From Lachancea mirantina (Eukaryota > Ascomycota > Saccharomycetes > Saccharomycetales > Saccharomycetaceae), in contig LT598468.1 in the NCBI GenBank assembly GCA_900074745.1, positions 310,001 through 374,000 of the forward strand: a stretch of DNA of 64,000 bases. The letters run 5' to 3'. Made by a program: the position numbers and the translations under genes. Numbering within the stretch: position 1 is the stretch's first letter; the number at the start of each line of letters is the position of its first letter. The notes beneath the pieces are model-generated. The model was not told the origin of the DNA, ran no database searches, and saw only the letters and a list, made by a program, of their open reading frames with translations. This document shows, piece after piece, positions 1 through 9,513 of the stretch.

Positions 1-692
1 CAGCTCCATTCAATCTTCTTCTTTTATACTTTCCGTCCTGTCCTTGCCATTCGTTCTAGGGATCACACATTCATGACCGCCCGTGAAGTTTGTCATCCCG
101 CTTCGCGCAAACCAGTCATGACCATCGTGACTAACAGACAGTCACGCCCATGACGACGACACACTGATGCTGAACTTCACGATGGGCATGACGGAGCGCA
201 GATTAACGTGCGACCTTGCCTCAACCAAGCCTCCTGCTGCTGTCTCTCCGCTTAAAGACTACGGCCATTACCATCGTTTTGAGAGACAGGCTCAGACTTG
301 GCCCTAGTAGCACGGCAATCTCGGAAAAATTCGATTTCCGCCGCAGAGACGGAGCCGTGGCCGGTGTTTACACGGATAGAAGCAGCGCAGCGCAGGTATG
401 AGTGCGAAAGGCATTTCGCACGGATGAGCACAGACAGCCACGGACGGGGGGTCACGAAGAGGGTTAGAGCGGGGTGCGGCGAAGAAAAGTGCGCGGGGGA
501 GAGACGCATTCTCGGAAGCTCGGATTATCAAACTGTTCCGTGCATTCGAATGCTTGGCCCAGCGGCTAAAAGTTCGGAAAAACAGGTTGCCACGGACAAC
601 AGTTTTCTCTGGAACGGCGTGGAACGATGGGAACGAGGAGCATGTGACTTTTTTTCTCTCCCTCTCTTTCTCTCTCTCGTGGAATCTGAATC
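1..692. other. Left edge, no gene seen
   Basis: No ATG-initiated frame here looks like a protein. The open frames on both strands start on non-ATG codons or run antisense into CSN12. The right part is the 3' flank of CSN12. Between about 80 and 195 the hexamer CATGAC recurs several times without forming a clean tandem repeat. Confidence 0.6.
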
Positions 693-1973
693 TCACAGTT
701 GGGACTGTGGTGATGAAACTAGTTTTGGGAACGGGTTCGATTTGCTCAGTACAATGACCCGGTTCGCATGCGATAGGTAGCCCCTCACGTAGCCTCGAGC
801 TATCAGGTCAGCCAAAAGACACTCCGTTTCGTCGTGGTCGTCGTCGGTAATGTGGGTCACGTGACTGTGCTTGGCGGAGTAGCGTATAGCAGCGACAAAG
901 CTTGCGAGCGGGACGACAGACGCGGCCGGGTCCTTAAAGCCGGCGCGTGTCGTTTTGATCAGTTTGAGGAGCACGAGTTGGCGGATTAGAACCGTTGCGA
1001 CGTACAAGTTGCGGCGCATGAGGAACATCTCGTTGGCTGCGAGCCATTTGTCGAACTCACGCAGATCGCCGTTTAGAACGCTCTTGATCAGCGGGGCGTA
1101 CAGCAGAGCGACTCGTGGATGGTATTGCGCCAAGGCGCTCATATCGGGGTACCAGTGGCTCGCCAAGAGGGCGAAGGGGACAAGCAGGGCAACGATTTTG
1201 TCTGTTTGGCGCGACATCTGCGAGGCGTTGGCAGGGCATCCCAACCACGCGCGCTGCAAATATTCAAAGCCGCGCCGGTAGTCGCCCTCGTGGCAACCGT
1301 AGTGTTCGCCCAAGTAGTAAAGATACGTGATTAATTGAGACCGATGGCTGCGCAGCGCTTTTTCGGGCGCGGGAAGCTCCGAAACGCGACTCGCGATGAC
1401 TTTGACCAAGTTTCGCACCATGTCCCTGTTTCCGAGCTGCTGGTAGATCTTGAATTCGATGTTGATGAAGTAATATACCCCCCACTTCTTGTTTCTCTGG
1501 AAATCCGGATTTCTGTCGTTCAGGCAAAGCTTGAAACTCGTATGTATGGTGCGCACGCATTTTTCCAAAAAAGTCTCTTCCTCGAGGTCTCCCTTCACTT
1601 TCTTCTTTTTGTTTGCCGTTATAGACTCCTCTTTTGCCCTTCGGTCCAGTTCCTGGCCGACTTTCAAGAGCTGTCGAGCACAGGATTGCAATACGTCTGT
1701 TATCCACGCTTCTTCGCCATCTGCGATACGATTTAAAGCCTTCAACTGTTCATTGCTCAATTCGAACAAGGCCTCAGAGTATGTGCCCTCGGTAGCGTAT
1801 GTCTGCTTCAGTTGTTGCGTGATCTGTAGAAACCTAGCTAGCTTTTCGTCCCGGACATTTTGAATAGCCAAGACATCGTTTTGACACTGAAACTTAAAAT
1901 TCACAAAATCAATGAGCCTCAGGTCTGCCTTCTTGCGTTTAAAGCTAGCAACCACGTCCTTTAAGCTGCTCAT
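693..1973 (-). CDS. CSN12: Csn12-like PCI-domain protein (Thp3-Csn12 complex)
   Basis: The 426-aa product is close to the 423 aa of S. cerevisiae Csn12 (YJR084W). The N-terminal half is helical. A TPR-like helical stretch (FKIYQQLGNRDMVRNLVKVI) lies near residues 175-195 and runs into a C-terminal PCI/winged-helix region, about 215-410. In yeast Csn12 pairs with Thp3 and Sem1 in a TREX-2-like complex that links transcription elongation to mRNA processing. It also co-purifies with the reduced COP9 signalosome. The start is a true ATG. Only 116 bp separate it from the divergent ACF4, and the same divergent pair exists on S. cerevisiae chromosome X, which supports both names. Family identity is from remembered sequence similarity plus synteny. 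Confidence 0.9.
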   Translation of the reverse strand: MSSLKDVVASFKRKKADLRLIDFVNFKFQCQNDVLAIQNVRDEKLARFLQITQQLKQTYATEGTYSEALFELSNEQLKALNRIADGEEAWITDVLQSCARQLLKVGQELDRRAKEESITANKKKKVKGDLEEETFLEKCVRTIHTSFKLCLNDRNPDFQRNKKWGVYYFINIEFKIYQQLGNRDMVRNLVKVIASRVSELPAPEKALRSHRSQLITYLYYLGEHYGCHEGDYRRGFEYLQRAWLGCPANASQMSRQTDKIVALLVPFALLASHWYPDMSALAQYHPRVALLYAPLIKSVLNGDLREFDKWLAANEMFLMRRNLYVATVLIRQLVLLKLIKTTRAGFKDPAASVVPLASFVAAIRYSAKHSHVTHITDDDHDETECLLADLIARGYVRGYLSHANRVIVLSKSNPFPKLVSSPQSQL

Positions 1974-2089
1974 TTGGTGCTTTGTTTATCCTTCTCCATA
2001 GTAATTCATCCTGTTCAAGAAGATCTTGAAAAAACTTGAAATATAAAGACATCTCATCTCGGATCATTTGACAGATCAATTGGCAAGTA
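1974..2089. promoter_or_regulatory. Divergent promoter CSN12/ACF4
   Basis: This 116-bp spacer must hold both promoters. An ATATAAAG stretch (2040-2047) lies about 45 bp upstream of the ACF4 ATG. No other factor site is assigned. Confidence 0.45.
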
Positions 2090-2935
2090 ATGTCGAAACA
2101 ACGGGTAATAAGTGAGTCTACGGGACTTTACAAGCTCTCGATCGTGAACAAACAACAATCGGAAAGGGATCAAGATTCAAAAGACGAAGGAATCGAGAAA
2201 ACCAGGGAGGATTTGCAGAAAAAGGGCCTACCATTGTCAGTTCCTGTGCGGACCAGGCCCGTACCGGCCGTGCCATCTGGCACGCGTGACGGTTTGCCAA
2301 CAAGTAAACCGAAAACCGAGCATTCTCAATTTTCTGAAGACCTTTTATTTCAACTAGCGTCGAAACGAAGACATGTAGTGGAATTGAAGGAACAGTTAGC
2401 AAAAGCTGAGCGAGAACTTGGAGTTCTCGAACAAAAATGTATTGATATGAGTGTCATTGATAGAGGAGGAGATCGCCCCGAAAAACTACAGGATTTTTCC
2501 CACAAAATACATCAAACTTTTAAAGACGTGAACAGCAGTCCCGGCGTTATTAAGAGCAAACAAAGCATCAGCAATTTTTTTAATAAAGACGTTCCGCTAA
2601 AGGAGATAACACCTACACGCTCTCCGACACGGTCGGAGTCACCACAGCCATCGTCGATCTCACCGACTAGAAGCTCGAATCTGCTTCAGATGACTTCGTC
2701 CAAATTTCGAGATTTGAAAAATGGACACACCCAGAGCCCATTTCTCAATCGACTCATGAATAAATGGCAAGACTTCAACGTCAACGACGCAGAAGAAGAA
2801 GAGTTCGATAGCACGAGGAACACCGATCAGTTTTATATCAAAAGTAAGCCGGATTACGATGATGACGAAGAAATAGAAACCGAATCAGATATGGATCTAG
2901 GAGACAGTGTCGTGATGTCGACGTTTAGACGGTAG
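2090..2935 (+). CDS. ACF4: Acf4-like protein (assembly-complementing factor)
   Basis: The product is 281 aa. A charged, low-complexity N-terminus precedes a coiled coil at about residues 82-120 (KRRHVVELKEQLAKAEREL). A Ser/Pro-rich segment with repeated TPTRSP/SPTRS units follows at about 172-200 and suggests proline-directed phosphorylation. The C-terminus is strongly acidic (DDDEEIETESDMD). No catalytic domain is visible. The name rests mainly on position: in S. cerevisiae ACF4 (YJR083C, about 309 aa) diverges from CSN12 exactly as here. Acf4 was found in a screen for factors affecting cortical actin assembly, and its molecular function is poorly known. It converges on VMA13 with a 75-bp gap, and that junction is a synteny break relative to S. 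cerevisiae. Confidence 0.7.
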   Translation: MSKQRVISESTGLYKLSIVNKQQSERDQDSKDEGIEKTREDLQKKGLPLSVPVRTRPVPAVPSGTRDGLPTSKPKTEHSQFSEDLLFQLASKRRHVVELKEQLAKAERELGVLEQKCIDMSVIDRGGDRPEKLQDFSHKIHQTFKDVNSSPGVIKSKQSISNFFNKDVPLKEITPTRSPTRSESPQPSSISPTRSSNLLQMTSSKFRDLKNGHTQSPFLNRLMNKWQDFNVNDAEEEEFDSTRNTDQFYIKSKPDYDDDEEIETESDMDLGDSVVMSTFRR

Positions 2936-3010
2936 GTAGCTAACTAGGAGGAACGCTTTTTCTTGTTGTATCTAATTACATTAAATTGTCTTGAGCGGCG
3001 CCTGATTAGG

Positions 3011-4405
3011 TCATTTGAAGGTGTGAGCGACAAATGCCTGCGTAGCTTTCAAAGCCTCGTACTTGACTTTGGAGTCTGGATGATTCAACAATTGCATGAT
3101 GACTACTTTCCCGTTTAGTTTTGACAATATGTTGACGCTTTCGGGTAACAATTCCACTATGTGAGTGATGTCGCTTAGTGCAACTTGCACGGCAATTTTG
3201 TGGGCCGGTTCGTTGTCAGCATTTTTCAAAATGTCAACCAATTGCTTGAAAAGCTTCCAGTCTTGAGCTCTGAATTTGTCGACATTGTCGGACCAGAACC
3301 CGTTGTCCACGTGAGGTGGAGACCAAACCAAAAGCTTTGAATCGAGTTCCGCCTCGTACTCGTCAAACGAAGTCAATTCTTGGTATGTTTCTTCAAGTAG
3401 CTCCTTCAATGTCTCTAAATTTTGTCTCAATTCTTCATCGGAGTACTTGCGCTCGCTCAGGGCTTGCAAAACGGGCAAAGCATTGCCCAAAAGTAACAAT
3501 TGTCTGATGAAAGTCTTGTGGCCCTTCACGTGGGGAGAAGCGCAGTTCAGGATCGTGGCGATGCACAGACGTGATATTTTTTCTTTGATAGTGACTTTGA
3601 CAAGTTTCAAAAGGTTCAAGAAATCCTGGAGGTATTTGCCGGGCAATTCTGATGCTATCGTCCCGTCAAACGTCAACAACCACACGGTGAGGACTGAGTA
3701 GTATTGGAGTTGTATCGCTAAATTGTTGGTGTTTGTAGGCGCGATCCGGGTCGCGGAGTTGGATTCCAGGGCCCGCGAGACCACGACGAACAGCGTTGGC
3801 AAAAAAGAGGCCTGTTCGGCCCAAACGGTGCGACGGTAGGCCCTTACGGCGACAAGCTCCTGGAGAAGCCGCACGCAAATGTAGCAGCTCTCCGTTTGGT
3901 CCAAATTCTGCAAAACGGAAAGAAATTTGGCACTGGAAAGATACTGGTGAACGAGGTCCGGGTCGTGAAGTTCGGGCTGAATCAGTAGGGAAACGAGATT
4001 GAAGCCAGAGATGAGTACTGTCTGGTCGGCCTGCGAGGCGACAGAGGCCGCGAAAAGATCTTTCAAGGCGGCGGGGCTGTGCACGAAATAGTCAATGGTG
4101 TCGTCCGAGTACTCTTCGGAGACGAGAAGGTCCGCAAGCAAATTGTGCGCGGCGCGCGTCACGTCTGGGTTCGATGCAGTCGTGAGCAAGTGGATGATGG
4201 CAGGCACGCTCTCGGCGATCGACACCTGGGCGCTGGTGTGTTTCACAAGTCTACTCTCGAGAGCCTTGACGAGAGCCGCGTCCGAGGAACTCACCTCTGC
4301 GGAGCGAGCTAGCGCGTCCCATGCGACAGATCTCGAGCGGACGGCGCTGCGGATCTCGTTGAAATGGGTGCTATCCAGCAGCAGTTTCACGTGTTTCGAG
4401 GTCAT
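3011..4405 (-). CDS. VMA13: V-ATPase V1 sector subunit H
   Basis: The 464-aa product compares with 478 aa for S. cerevisiae Vma13 (YPR036W). It is an all-helical HEAT/ARM-type protein. The N-terminal domain covers roughly residues 1-340. The C-terminal domain opens with the conserved KLLVWSPPHVDNGFWSDNVDKF region, about 357-378. Subunit H sits on the V1 stalk of the vacuolar proton pump. It is needed for ATP-driven proton pumping and silences ATPase activity in free V1. The start is ATG. It lies downstream of GLN1 on the same strand, 392 bp away, and the pair is adjacent in the same order in S. cerevisiae (YPR035W-YPR036W). Confidence 0.93.
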   Translation of the reverse strand: MTSKHVKLLLDSTHFNEIRSAVRSRSVAWDALARSAEVSSSDAALVKALESRLVKHTSAQVSIAESVPAIIHLLTTASNPDVTRAAHNLLADLLVSEEYSDDTIDYFVHSPAALKDLFAASVASQADQTVLISGFNLVSLLIQPELHDPDLVHQYLSSAKFLSVLQNLDQTESCYICVRLLQELVAVRAYRRTVWAEQASFLPTLFVVVSRALESNSATRIAPTNTNNLAIQLQYYSVLTVWLLTFDGTIASELPGKYLQDFLNLLKLVKVTIKEKISRLCIATILNCASPHVKGHKTFIRQLLLLGNALPVLQALSERKYSDEELRQNLETLKELLEETYQELTSFDEYEAELDSKLLVWSPPHVDNGFWSDNVDKFRAQDWKLFKQLVDILKNADNEPAHKIAVQVALSDITHIVELLPESVNILSKLNGKVVIMQLLNHPDSKVKYEALKATQAFVAHTFK

Positions 4406-4797
4406 GCGACAGGAGGAGGGAGAAGGGCGGATTGGCAGGGAATTGCGGTGCGTTAGTGCGCAGTGTCGCTTGGATTTCTAGATAATGAATTGGCTCACCG
4501 GTGAGTAGTCCAGTCCCCTTTGGTTGCAGTAACGAGACTAGCTCGATGGCCGGGTAACAGGAAGCCAGCCAAAAATCGTGGAACGTGATATTACGCGCAC
4601 GTGCTGGAGGCACCTCCACGTACAAAGCGACGACTGGGGAAGCCCAAAATCCAAATCAGCGCCTACCGCCCGCAACGTCGTTTATCAAAGTCCTTTTTAC
4701 TATTAAAAACTGCGTCTTTTATACACACAAATATATATATGTTAGATCACACCGCCGCCAGGACCGTGCTTCCGTGCTTTCGCTCTCTCACGCGGAC
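4406..4797. other. GLN1 3' flank and VMA13 promoter
   Basis: This 392-bp stretch lies between two minus-strand genes. It holds the GLN1 3' end (AT-rich near 4690-4745) and the VMA13 promoter. No gene or clear factor site was seen. Confidence 0.5.
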
Positions 4798-5904
4798 TCA
4801 CGCGGACTCGCGCTCGTACTCCTTGGTCATGTCCGCGTCGTCGATCGCACCGCAAACGGTCTCACAAATGATACCGGTCACTAGGTACGGATCGATGTTA
4901 GAAGCAGGTCTACGGTCTTCAAAGTACCCGTACCCTTCCTTGGACACAGATCTTGGGATACGGATCGAAGCGCCTCTGTTGGCGACACCGGACGAAAAAG
5001 TCGACATCGACGCGGTCTCGTGCCTGCCGGTCAGACGCATGTCGTTGTCCGCACCGTAAAGCCTGATGTGCTCTGCGTGTCTCTTGGACAGCTTCTGGAT
5101 CGCCTCTTCGATGTGTTTCATGCCGCCTGGTTGGCGCATAGCTTTTGTGGACACGTTGGTATGGCAACCGGCGCCATTCCAGTCGCCCTTGAGCGGCTTG
5201 GGGTGCAGCGAGATCTTGATTCCGAATTCCTCGGCAACACGCGCCAGCAAATAACGCGCCATCCATAGCTCGTCACCCATGGCAATGCCTGTGCAAGGAC
5301 CGACCTGGAACTCCCATTGGGAGGGCATCACCTCGGCGTTAATACCGGAGATAGTGATCCCCGCGTACAAACACGCACGGTAGTGGGCCTCGATGAGGTC
5401 ACGCGCGTAAACTTTGCCGGCGCCTACCCCGCAGTAGTAAGGGCCCTGTGGAGCGGGGAAACCTCCTTTAGGCCACGCGTAGACGTGGTCCTCGTGGTCG
5501 AAAAGGGTGTATTCTTGTTCTAGACCGAACCACACCTCGGCGTCCTTGTGAGCCTCGAAGAGCTTGGCGGCTTCGTGTCTGTGGTTGAACTTGTTGGGTG
5601 TACCGTCGTTGTTCCAACACTCGGCAAGCACGATGACGTTATCGCCCTTGCGGAAGGGGTCCGGGTAAAAAGCCACAGGTTTCAGATACACGTCAGAGTC
5701 GTGACCTGGGGCCTGGCCTGTGGAAGACCCGTCGAAGTTCCACTCTGGAAGCTGGTCGACAGAGGTGATTTTGCCCTTGAGGGTGCGGCCCTTGGAACGC
5801 GTGTTACCGGAACCATCGATCCAGACGTACTCAGCGATAACGGCGCCGCGCTGGTCTAGATCGAGGTATTTTTGTAGAATAGCGGTTTGTTCTGTAAGGC
5901 TCAT
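4798..5904 (-). CDS. GLN1: Glutamine synthetase, cytosolic
   Basis: The 368-aa product compares with 370 in S. cerevisiae (YPR035W). It makes glutamine from glutamate, ammonia and ATP. Visible motifs are FGLEQEY (126-132, metal-binding glutamates), [17 protein letters not shown] (188-204), the ATP-binding [13 protein letters not shown] (234-246) and [10 protein letters not shown] (331-340). This is the decameric eukaryotic GS-II form. The frame is open for 16 more codons upstream, but the family's N-terminus ([18 protein letters not shown]) follows the ATG at 5902-5904, so I start there. GATAAG sites and a TATA box lie upstream, as expected for a gene under nitrogen-catabolite GATA factors and Gcn4. 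The coding sequence uses strongly preferred codons, consistent with high expression. Confidence 0.97.
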   Translation of the reverse strand: MSLTEQTAILQKYLDLDQRGAVIAEYVWIDGSGNTRSKGRTLKGKITSVDQLPEWNFDGSSTGQAPGHDSDVYLKPVAFYPDPFRKGDNVIVLAECWNNDGTPNKFNHRHEAAKLFEAHKDAEVWFGLEQEYTLFDHEDHVYAWPKGGFPAPQGPYYCGVGAGKVYARDLIEAHYRACLYAGITISGINAEVMPSQWEFQVGPCTGIAMGDELWMARYLLARVAEEFGIKISLHPKPLKGDWNGAGCHTNVSTKAMRQPGGMKHIEEAIQKLSKRHAEHIRLYGADNDMRLTGRHETASMSTFSSGVANRGASIRIPRSVSKEGYGYFEDRRPASNIDPYLVTGIICETVCGAIDDADMTKEYERESA

Positions 5905-6020
5905 AGAGGGCAGATGAGGAAAAGGGAAAAGGGGGTTGGGGTTGTGACACAAAGCACTCGTAAGTCAACACACAGTACAAAAAGGCGGTTGGATAGCGGC
6001 TGGAGTTACGGACTCGAGCC

Positions 6021-6030
6021 CTTATATAAA
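6021..6030 (-). promoter_or_regulatory. TATA box of GLN1
   Basis: TTTATATAAG on the minus strand, about 117 bp upstream of the GLN1 ATG, followed by a T/A-rich run. Spacing fits a yeast TATA box. Confidence 0.6.
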
Positions 6031-6084
6031 CTTTTTTTTTTCCTTTCGACCCACGCTGTAAACGCAGCTGATTTCGCTCGGTTA

Positions 6085-6200
6085 TTATCTGGTGGTGGTG
6101 GTAGGAAGCGGTGTTGTTGTTGTGATTATGTGACTATCGGAGGGATCCCGATAAGCGAGATGTCCGCATATGTCCCTGGTTGTCTGTGTTTAGAGATAAG
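6085..6200 (-). promoter_or_regulatory. GATA-factor (Gln3/Gat1) site cluster upstream of GLN1
   Basis: GATAAG is present at 6150-6155 and 6195-6200, and AGATAA on the minus strand at 6085-6090. All lie 180-300 bp upstream of the GLN1 ATG. Paired GATA sites form the UAS(NTR) that makes GLN1 respond to nitrogen quality in S. cerevisiae; the same role here is inferred. Confidence 0.55.
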
Positions 6201-6769
6201 CGCGTGTTGATGATTGTCCGGCAAGTTTCGGGTTTGTGGGCAGGGTAAGGGAGGCAGCGACCTTCGCGGGGTGTGGGTGCAGCGCAATTTTCCGCAAACG
6301 CGTTTCTTTTCGGGGACGCGTAAGCCGGGTACGCCGTACAGGGTGACCTCAGTGTGCGCAGCACACTGCGGTCACGCGGTCACGCGGTGCCTTACAGGGC
6401 GCTGGTCGTGCCAGGGAAAGAAAGGAGAGAGGCTTTTCGTATTGGGGGACATGCGTCTCGTGGAAAAAGAACCGCGTTGCAGGGGGCGTGGGTGGTGGAC
6501 GGAGCGATTGCGGTGTTTAGAGCATGTGATGCGGCGGACTTATATTTCAAGGGCGTCACGTGTTGAAGGGGAGGGGTTGTCGCTTGGCACGGCGTGTTTG
6601 CCCCCTGACCCTTCCTTTCAAATGATCAATTTCTGTCTTTCGCCCAGGAGAAGCCCCTTTCCTCAACCCGACTCTATCGACAGCGGCAAGGCCCACCGTC
6701 CACTCCCGTCGAGCAGAAGCTGCTTCACCCTTTCTTTCCTCGCTTCCACTACCGTCGCTACCGGTTCGC

Positions 6770-8275
6770 ATGAGTTTCAAAGGTTTTACCAAAGCCGTGG
6801 CCAGAGCGCCCCAGAACTTCCGGCAAAAGTTCAACATGGGCCAGCACACCGAAGACGCCGTCTACGAGGACGCCGAGCGTCGGTTCAAGGAGCTCGAGGA
6901 CGAGACCAAAAAACTCAGCGACGAGTCCAAGCGGTACTTCACCGCGGTCAACGACATGCTCAAGCACCAGATCGGGTTTGCCAAAGCCATGGAGGAAATT
7001 TTCAAGCCCATTAGCGGCAAAATGAGTGATCCCAACGCGTCGGTGCCCGAGGACAATCCAGAGGGCATCGAGGCCAGTGAGTCGTATCGTGCGCTTGTAG
7101 CAGATCTGCAAACCATGTTGAAGCCGGACTTGGACCTCATCGACGAGAAAATCGTCAAGCCCTCGCAGGAACTGCTCAAAGTGATCAATTACATCCGCAA
7201 AATGGCCACCAAGCGTAACCACAAGAAACTGGACCTCGACCGCCATCTCAACACCTTGCACAAGTACGAGACCAAGAAAGAGCCCAGTGCTAAAGACGAA
7301 GAGCGCTCCTACAAGGCTCAAAGCCAGGTCGAAGTTGCGCAACAGGAGTACGACTATTACAACGAAATGCTCAAAAACGAACTCCCCATTCTGTTCCAAT
7401 TGGAGGCAGAATTCGTCAAGCCTCTGTTCGTGTCGTTCTACTACATGCAGCTCAACATCTTCTACTCGCTTTACAATCGCATGCAAGACATGAAAATCCC
7501 ATACTTCGACCTCACTTCCGACATTCAGGAAGCGTTTTACGCCAAGCGAGGCAATATAGAAGAGCAAACTGACTCCTTGACCATCACACACTTCAAAGTT
7601 GGTTACGGTAAGGCTAAGCTCGAGATGACCAGGAGACGTTTGGGATCCCAATCACCCCCACAATCACCCGTCACCCCTACCTCGCCTCTTGCGGGCTATT
7701 CCCAGCCCGGCTATTCCCAGCCCGGCTATCCTCAGCCCGGCTATTCCCAGCCAACAAGTCCCGTCAGTGCCCCCGGCTTCACGCCCTACGGACAGCACCC
7801 CGCTGCGGCTTCTGCATACGAGAAGCAGCAGCCCGGCTTGGCCGCAGTGTCCACCGGTTACAGTACCCAAGCGGCCGCACCTCCTCCGTACGCGCAAAAC
7901 GCCGCTGCAACGGGCTACGGCCAACAGCCAGCATACCCAACGCAGCAACAGCCGCCTGCTGCTGCTGAGTATCCGGCATACGGTGCCCCTGCGGCCGCGT
8001 ATCCGCCAGGCACGGCTTCTACAATGGCGGCTTCTACGATGGCGGCCTCCACGCCTCCCACGACGGCGCCTGCCACGGGAATTCATGCTCCTGGCCAAGA
8101 AACGGTCACCGCTCTTTACGAATATCAAGCGCAAGCTGATGGCGATCTGACGTTTCCTGCGGGAGCCGTCATAGAGGTTGTAGAACGCACTGCGGACGTA
8201 AACGGATGGTGGACGGGCCGTTACAATGGTGCACAAGGTCTTTTCCCGGGCAATTACGTGCAATTGAACAAATAG
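6770..8275 (+). CDS. RVS167: BAR-SH3 endocytic protein Rvs167
   Basis: The 501-aa product compares with 482 in S. cerevisiae (YDR388W). The N-terminus ([20 protein letters not shown]) is the amphipathic helix of an N-BAR domain covering about 1-250. A Gly/Pro/Ala-rich linker (about 290-440) contains GYSQP repeats encoded by a 15-bp tandem unit at 7694-7752. The C-terminal SH3 domain (about 444-501) has ALYEY, the WW pair in NGWWTG, and LFPGNYVQL. With Rvs161 it forms the amphiphysin heterodimer that tubulates membrane and drives scission at actin patches. The start is a true ATG. It lies upstream of SAC7 and UBA2 as on S. cerevisiae chromosome IV. It diverges from GLN1, which is not its neighbour in S. 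cerevisiae. Confidence 0.95.
   Translation: MSFKGFTKAVARAPQNFRQKFNMGQHTEDAVYEDAERRFKELEDETKKLSDESKRYFTAVNDMLKHQIGFAKAMEEIFKPISGKMSDPNASVPEDNPEGIEASESYRALVADLQTMLKPDLDLIDEKIVKPSQELLKVINYIRKMATKRNHKKLDLDRHLNTLHKYETKKEPSAKDEERSYKAQSQVEVAQQEYDYYNEMLKNELPILFQLEAEFVKPLFVSFYYMQLNIFYSLYNRMQDMKIPYFDLTSDIQEAFYAKRGNIEEQTDSLTITHFKVGYGKAKLEMTRRRLGSQSPPQSPVTPTSPLAGYSQPGYSQPGYPQPGYSQPTSPVSAPGFTPYGQHPAAASAYEKQQPGLAAVSTGYSTQAAAPPPYAQNAAATGYGQQPAYPTQQQPPAAAEYPAYGAPAAAYPPGTASTMAASTMAASTPPTTAPATGIHAPGQETVTALYEYQAQADGDLTFPAGAVIEVVERTADVNGWWTGRYNGAQGLFPGNYVQLNK
7694..7752 (+). repeat. 15-bp tandem repeat coding GYSQP in RVS167
   Basis: About four units of GGCTATTCCCAGCCC, one with a CCTCAG variant, lie in the Gly/Pro linker between BAR and SH3. 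Repeat-unit indels here would stay in frame. Confidence 0.85.
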
Positions 8276-9513
8276 TATATTCTCCGAAACTGTAATTTTC
8301 CTAGCATACATACTTGTCATTTGTTCTTCACAGTGGTTGTTATATTGATAGTGAGTGTGACATACCTAGTGCTGGTAGCGGTTTGACCGCATTGGGTCAC
8401 CGTTGGGGGATAGCGAGTAAACCGATGTGCTCGCTGAGTACCTATGAGTGTTTGCGTTTATAGTGATAATGGTTATATAAACCTTCCTCAAGGCAGTTCC
8501 TTGGAATCAAAACCCTTTTGGAAATATTCAAACCTCGGTCTACTGAACGTGTCTTGGTGCTCATGATTGCCGGTGCGGCTTGCATTAAAGGAAGAGGTAT
8601 ACAAATGACATTAAGTGTTAGTTTCATCACGTGATCACCGTGACAGAATAATCTGTAAGCCATGATGTGAATAGAATCCATCAGGAAGCCATAAAACCAT
8701 GACACTAATGCTGTTTTTAGTATTGCGATTGAGAATATGGCTCGAAAACTCGTTGATTGTCTCATTTTCAACTACGGCGCCCTGTGTGTATTTGATTTAT
8801 TAGCAGGTTGTCTACATCCGACGCTGATAAACCTCAATCCTATAAGCGTCAAATTAGCAACTGCTTGGTTCGTTACGTATCGTCGAGTAATTCCACCACG
8901 TCTAACACCGTCGTTTCTCGCTGGGTACCCAGACACATTTGAAGCCATCGCCTCTGCTCCAATCTCAGTAGCTAAAACCAGGTTGAGTATGAGTAGCTGA
9001 AAAGTCACGTGACCTGAGGCTTCGGAGTTTACCATCGTATCCAGGTGGACAACGCTACTCTTAAGTCCCCAGCCAACAACAATGAGTTCCAGAAGTGTTG
9101 GCTACCGATCACTACCCAGTTACAACTCGGCTTCAACCCAATCAACGCATATCCAAGTATAGCATGATCCAGAAATAGACCATTAATTCGCTACGTACAT
9201 AGCGAGATATTTGCTCACGAATACCTCGTACAAAGCCATCAGTCTTCTTTAAAATAGCAGCAGACTATTCTATTTGGTTAACTTTCAAAGTACGTGAAAC
9301 TTACTCATTTGATACCCGTTATGGTTTAAAAATGAGGTCGCTTTGTACGCGCGTCAAAGTAGCGGAGGTCGCGCCCGTCTTCAAGTTTTAAAAGATAGAT
9401 TGGATTAACGCGAAACGCCAATAATACTTTGACTTTGAAACACATCTCCCCCATAAAAACGACTTGTTGGCGGTACTGTAGCTAGTTTGCGGTGCACAGT
9501 TTTCTTTGCCGAT
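8276..9513. other. RVS167-SAC7 intergenic region, no gene seen
   Basis: About 1.24 kb contains the RVS167 3' flank and the SAC7 promoter. Short frames exist (up to about 109 codons on the minus strand at 8442-8771) but show no family resemblance. Two TCACGTGA palindromes lie at 8627-8634 and 9005-9012. Confidence 0.55.

Noticed and set aside
298-780. 160-codon plus-strand frame
   Set aside because: It starts on TTG, overlaps the CSN12 3' end antisense, and the sequence has no family character.
8442-8771. 109-codon minus-strand frame between RVS167 and SAC7
   Set aside because: Begins on a non-convincing start, has no family resemblance and no promoter context; conserved yeasts have no gene there.
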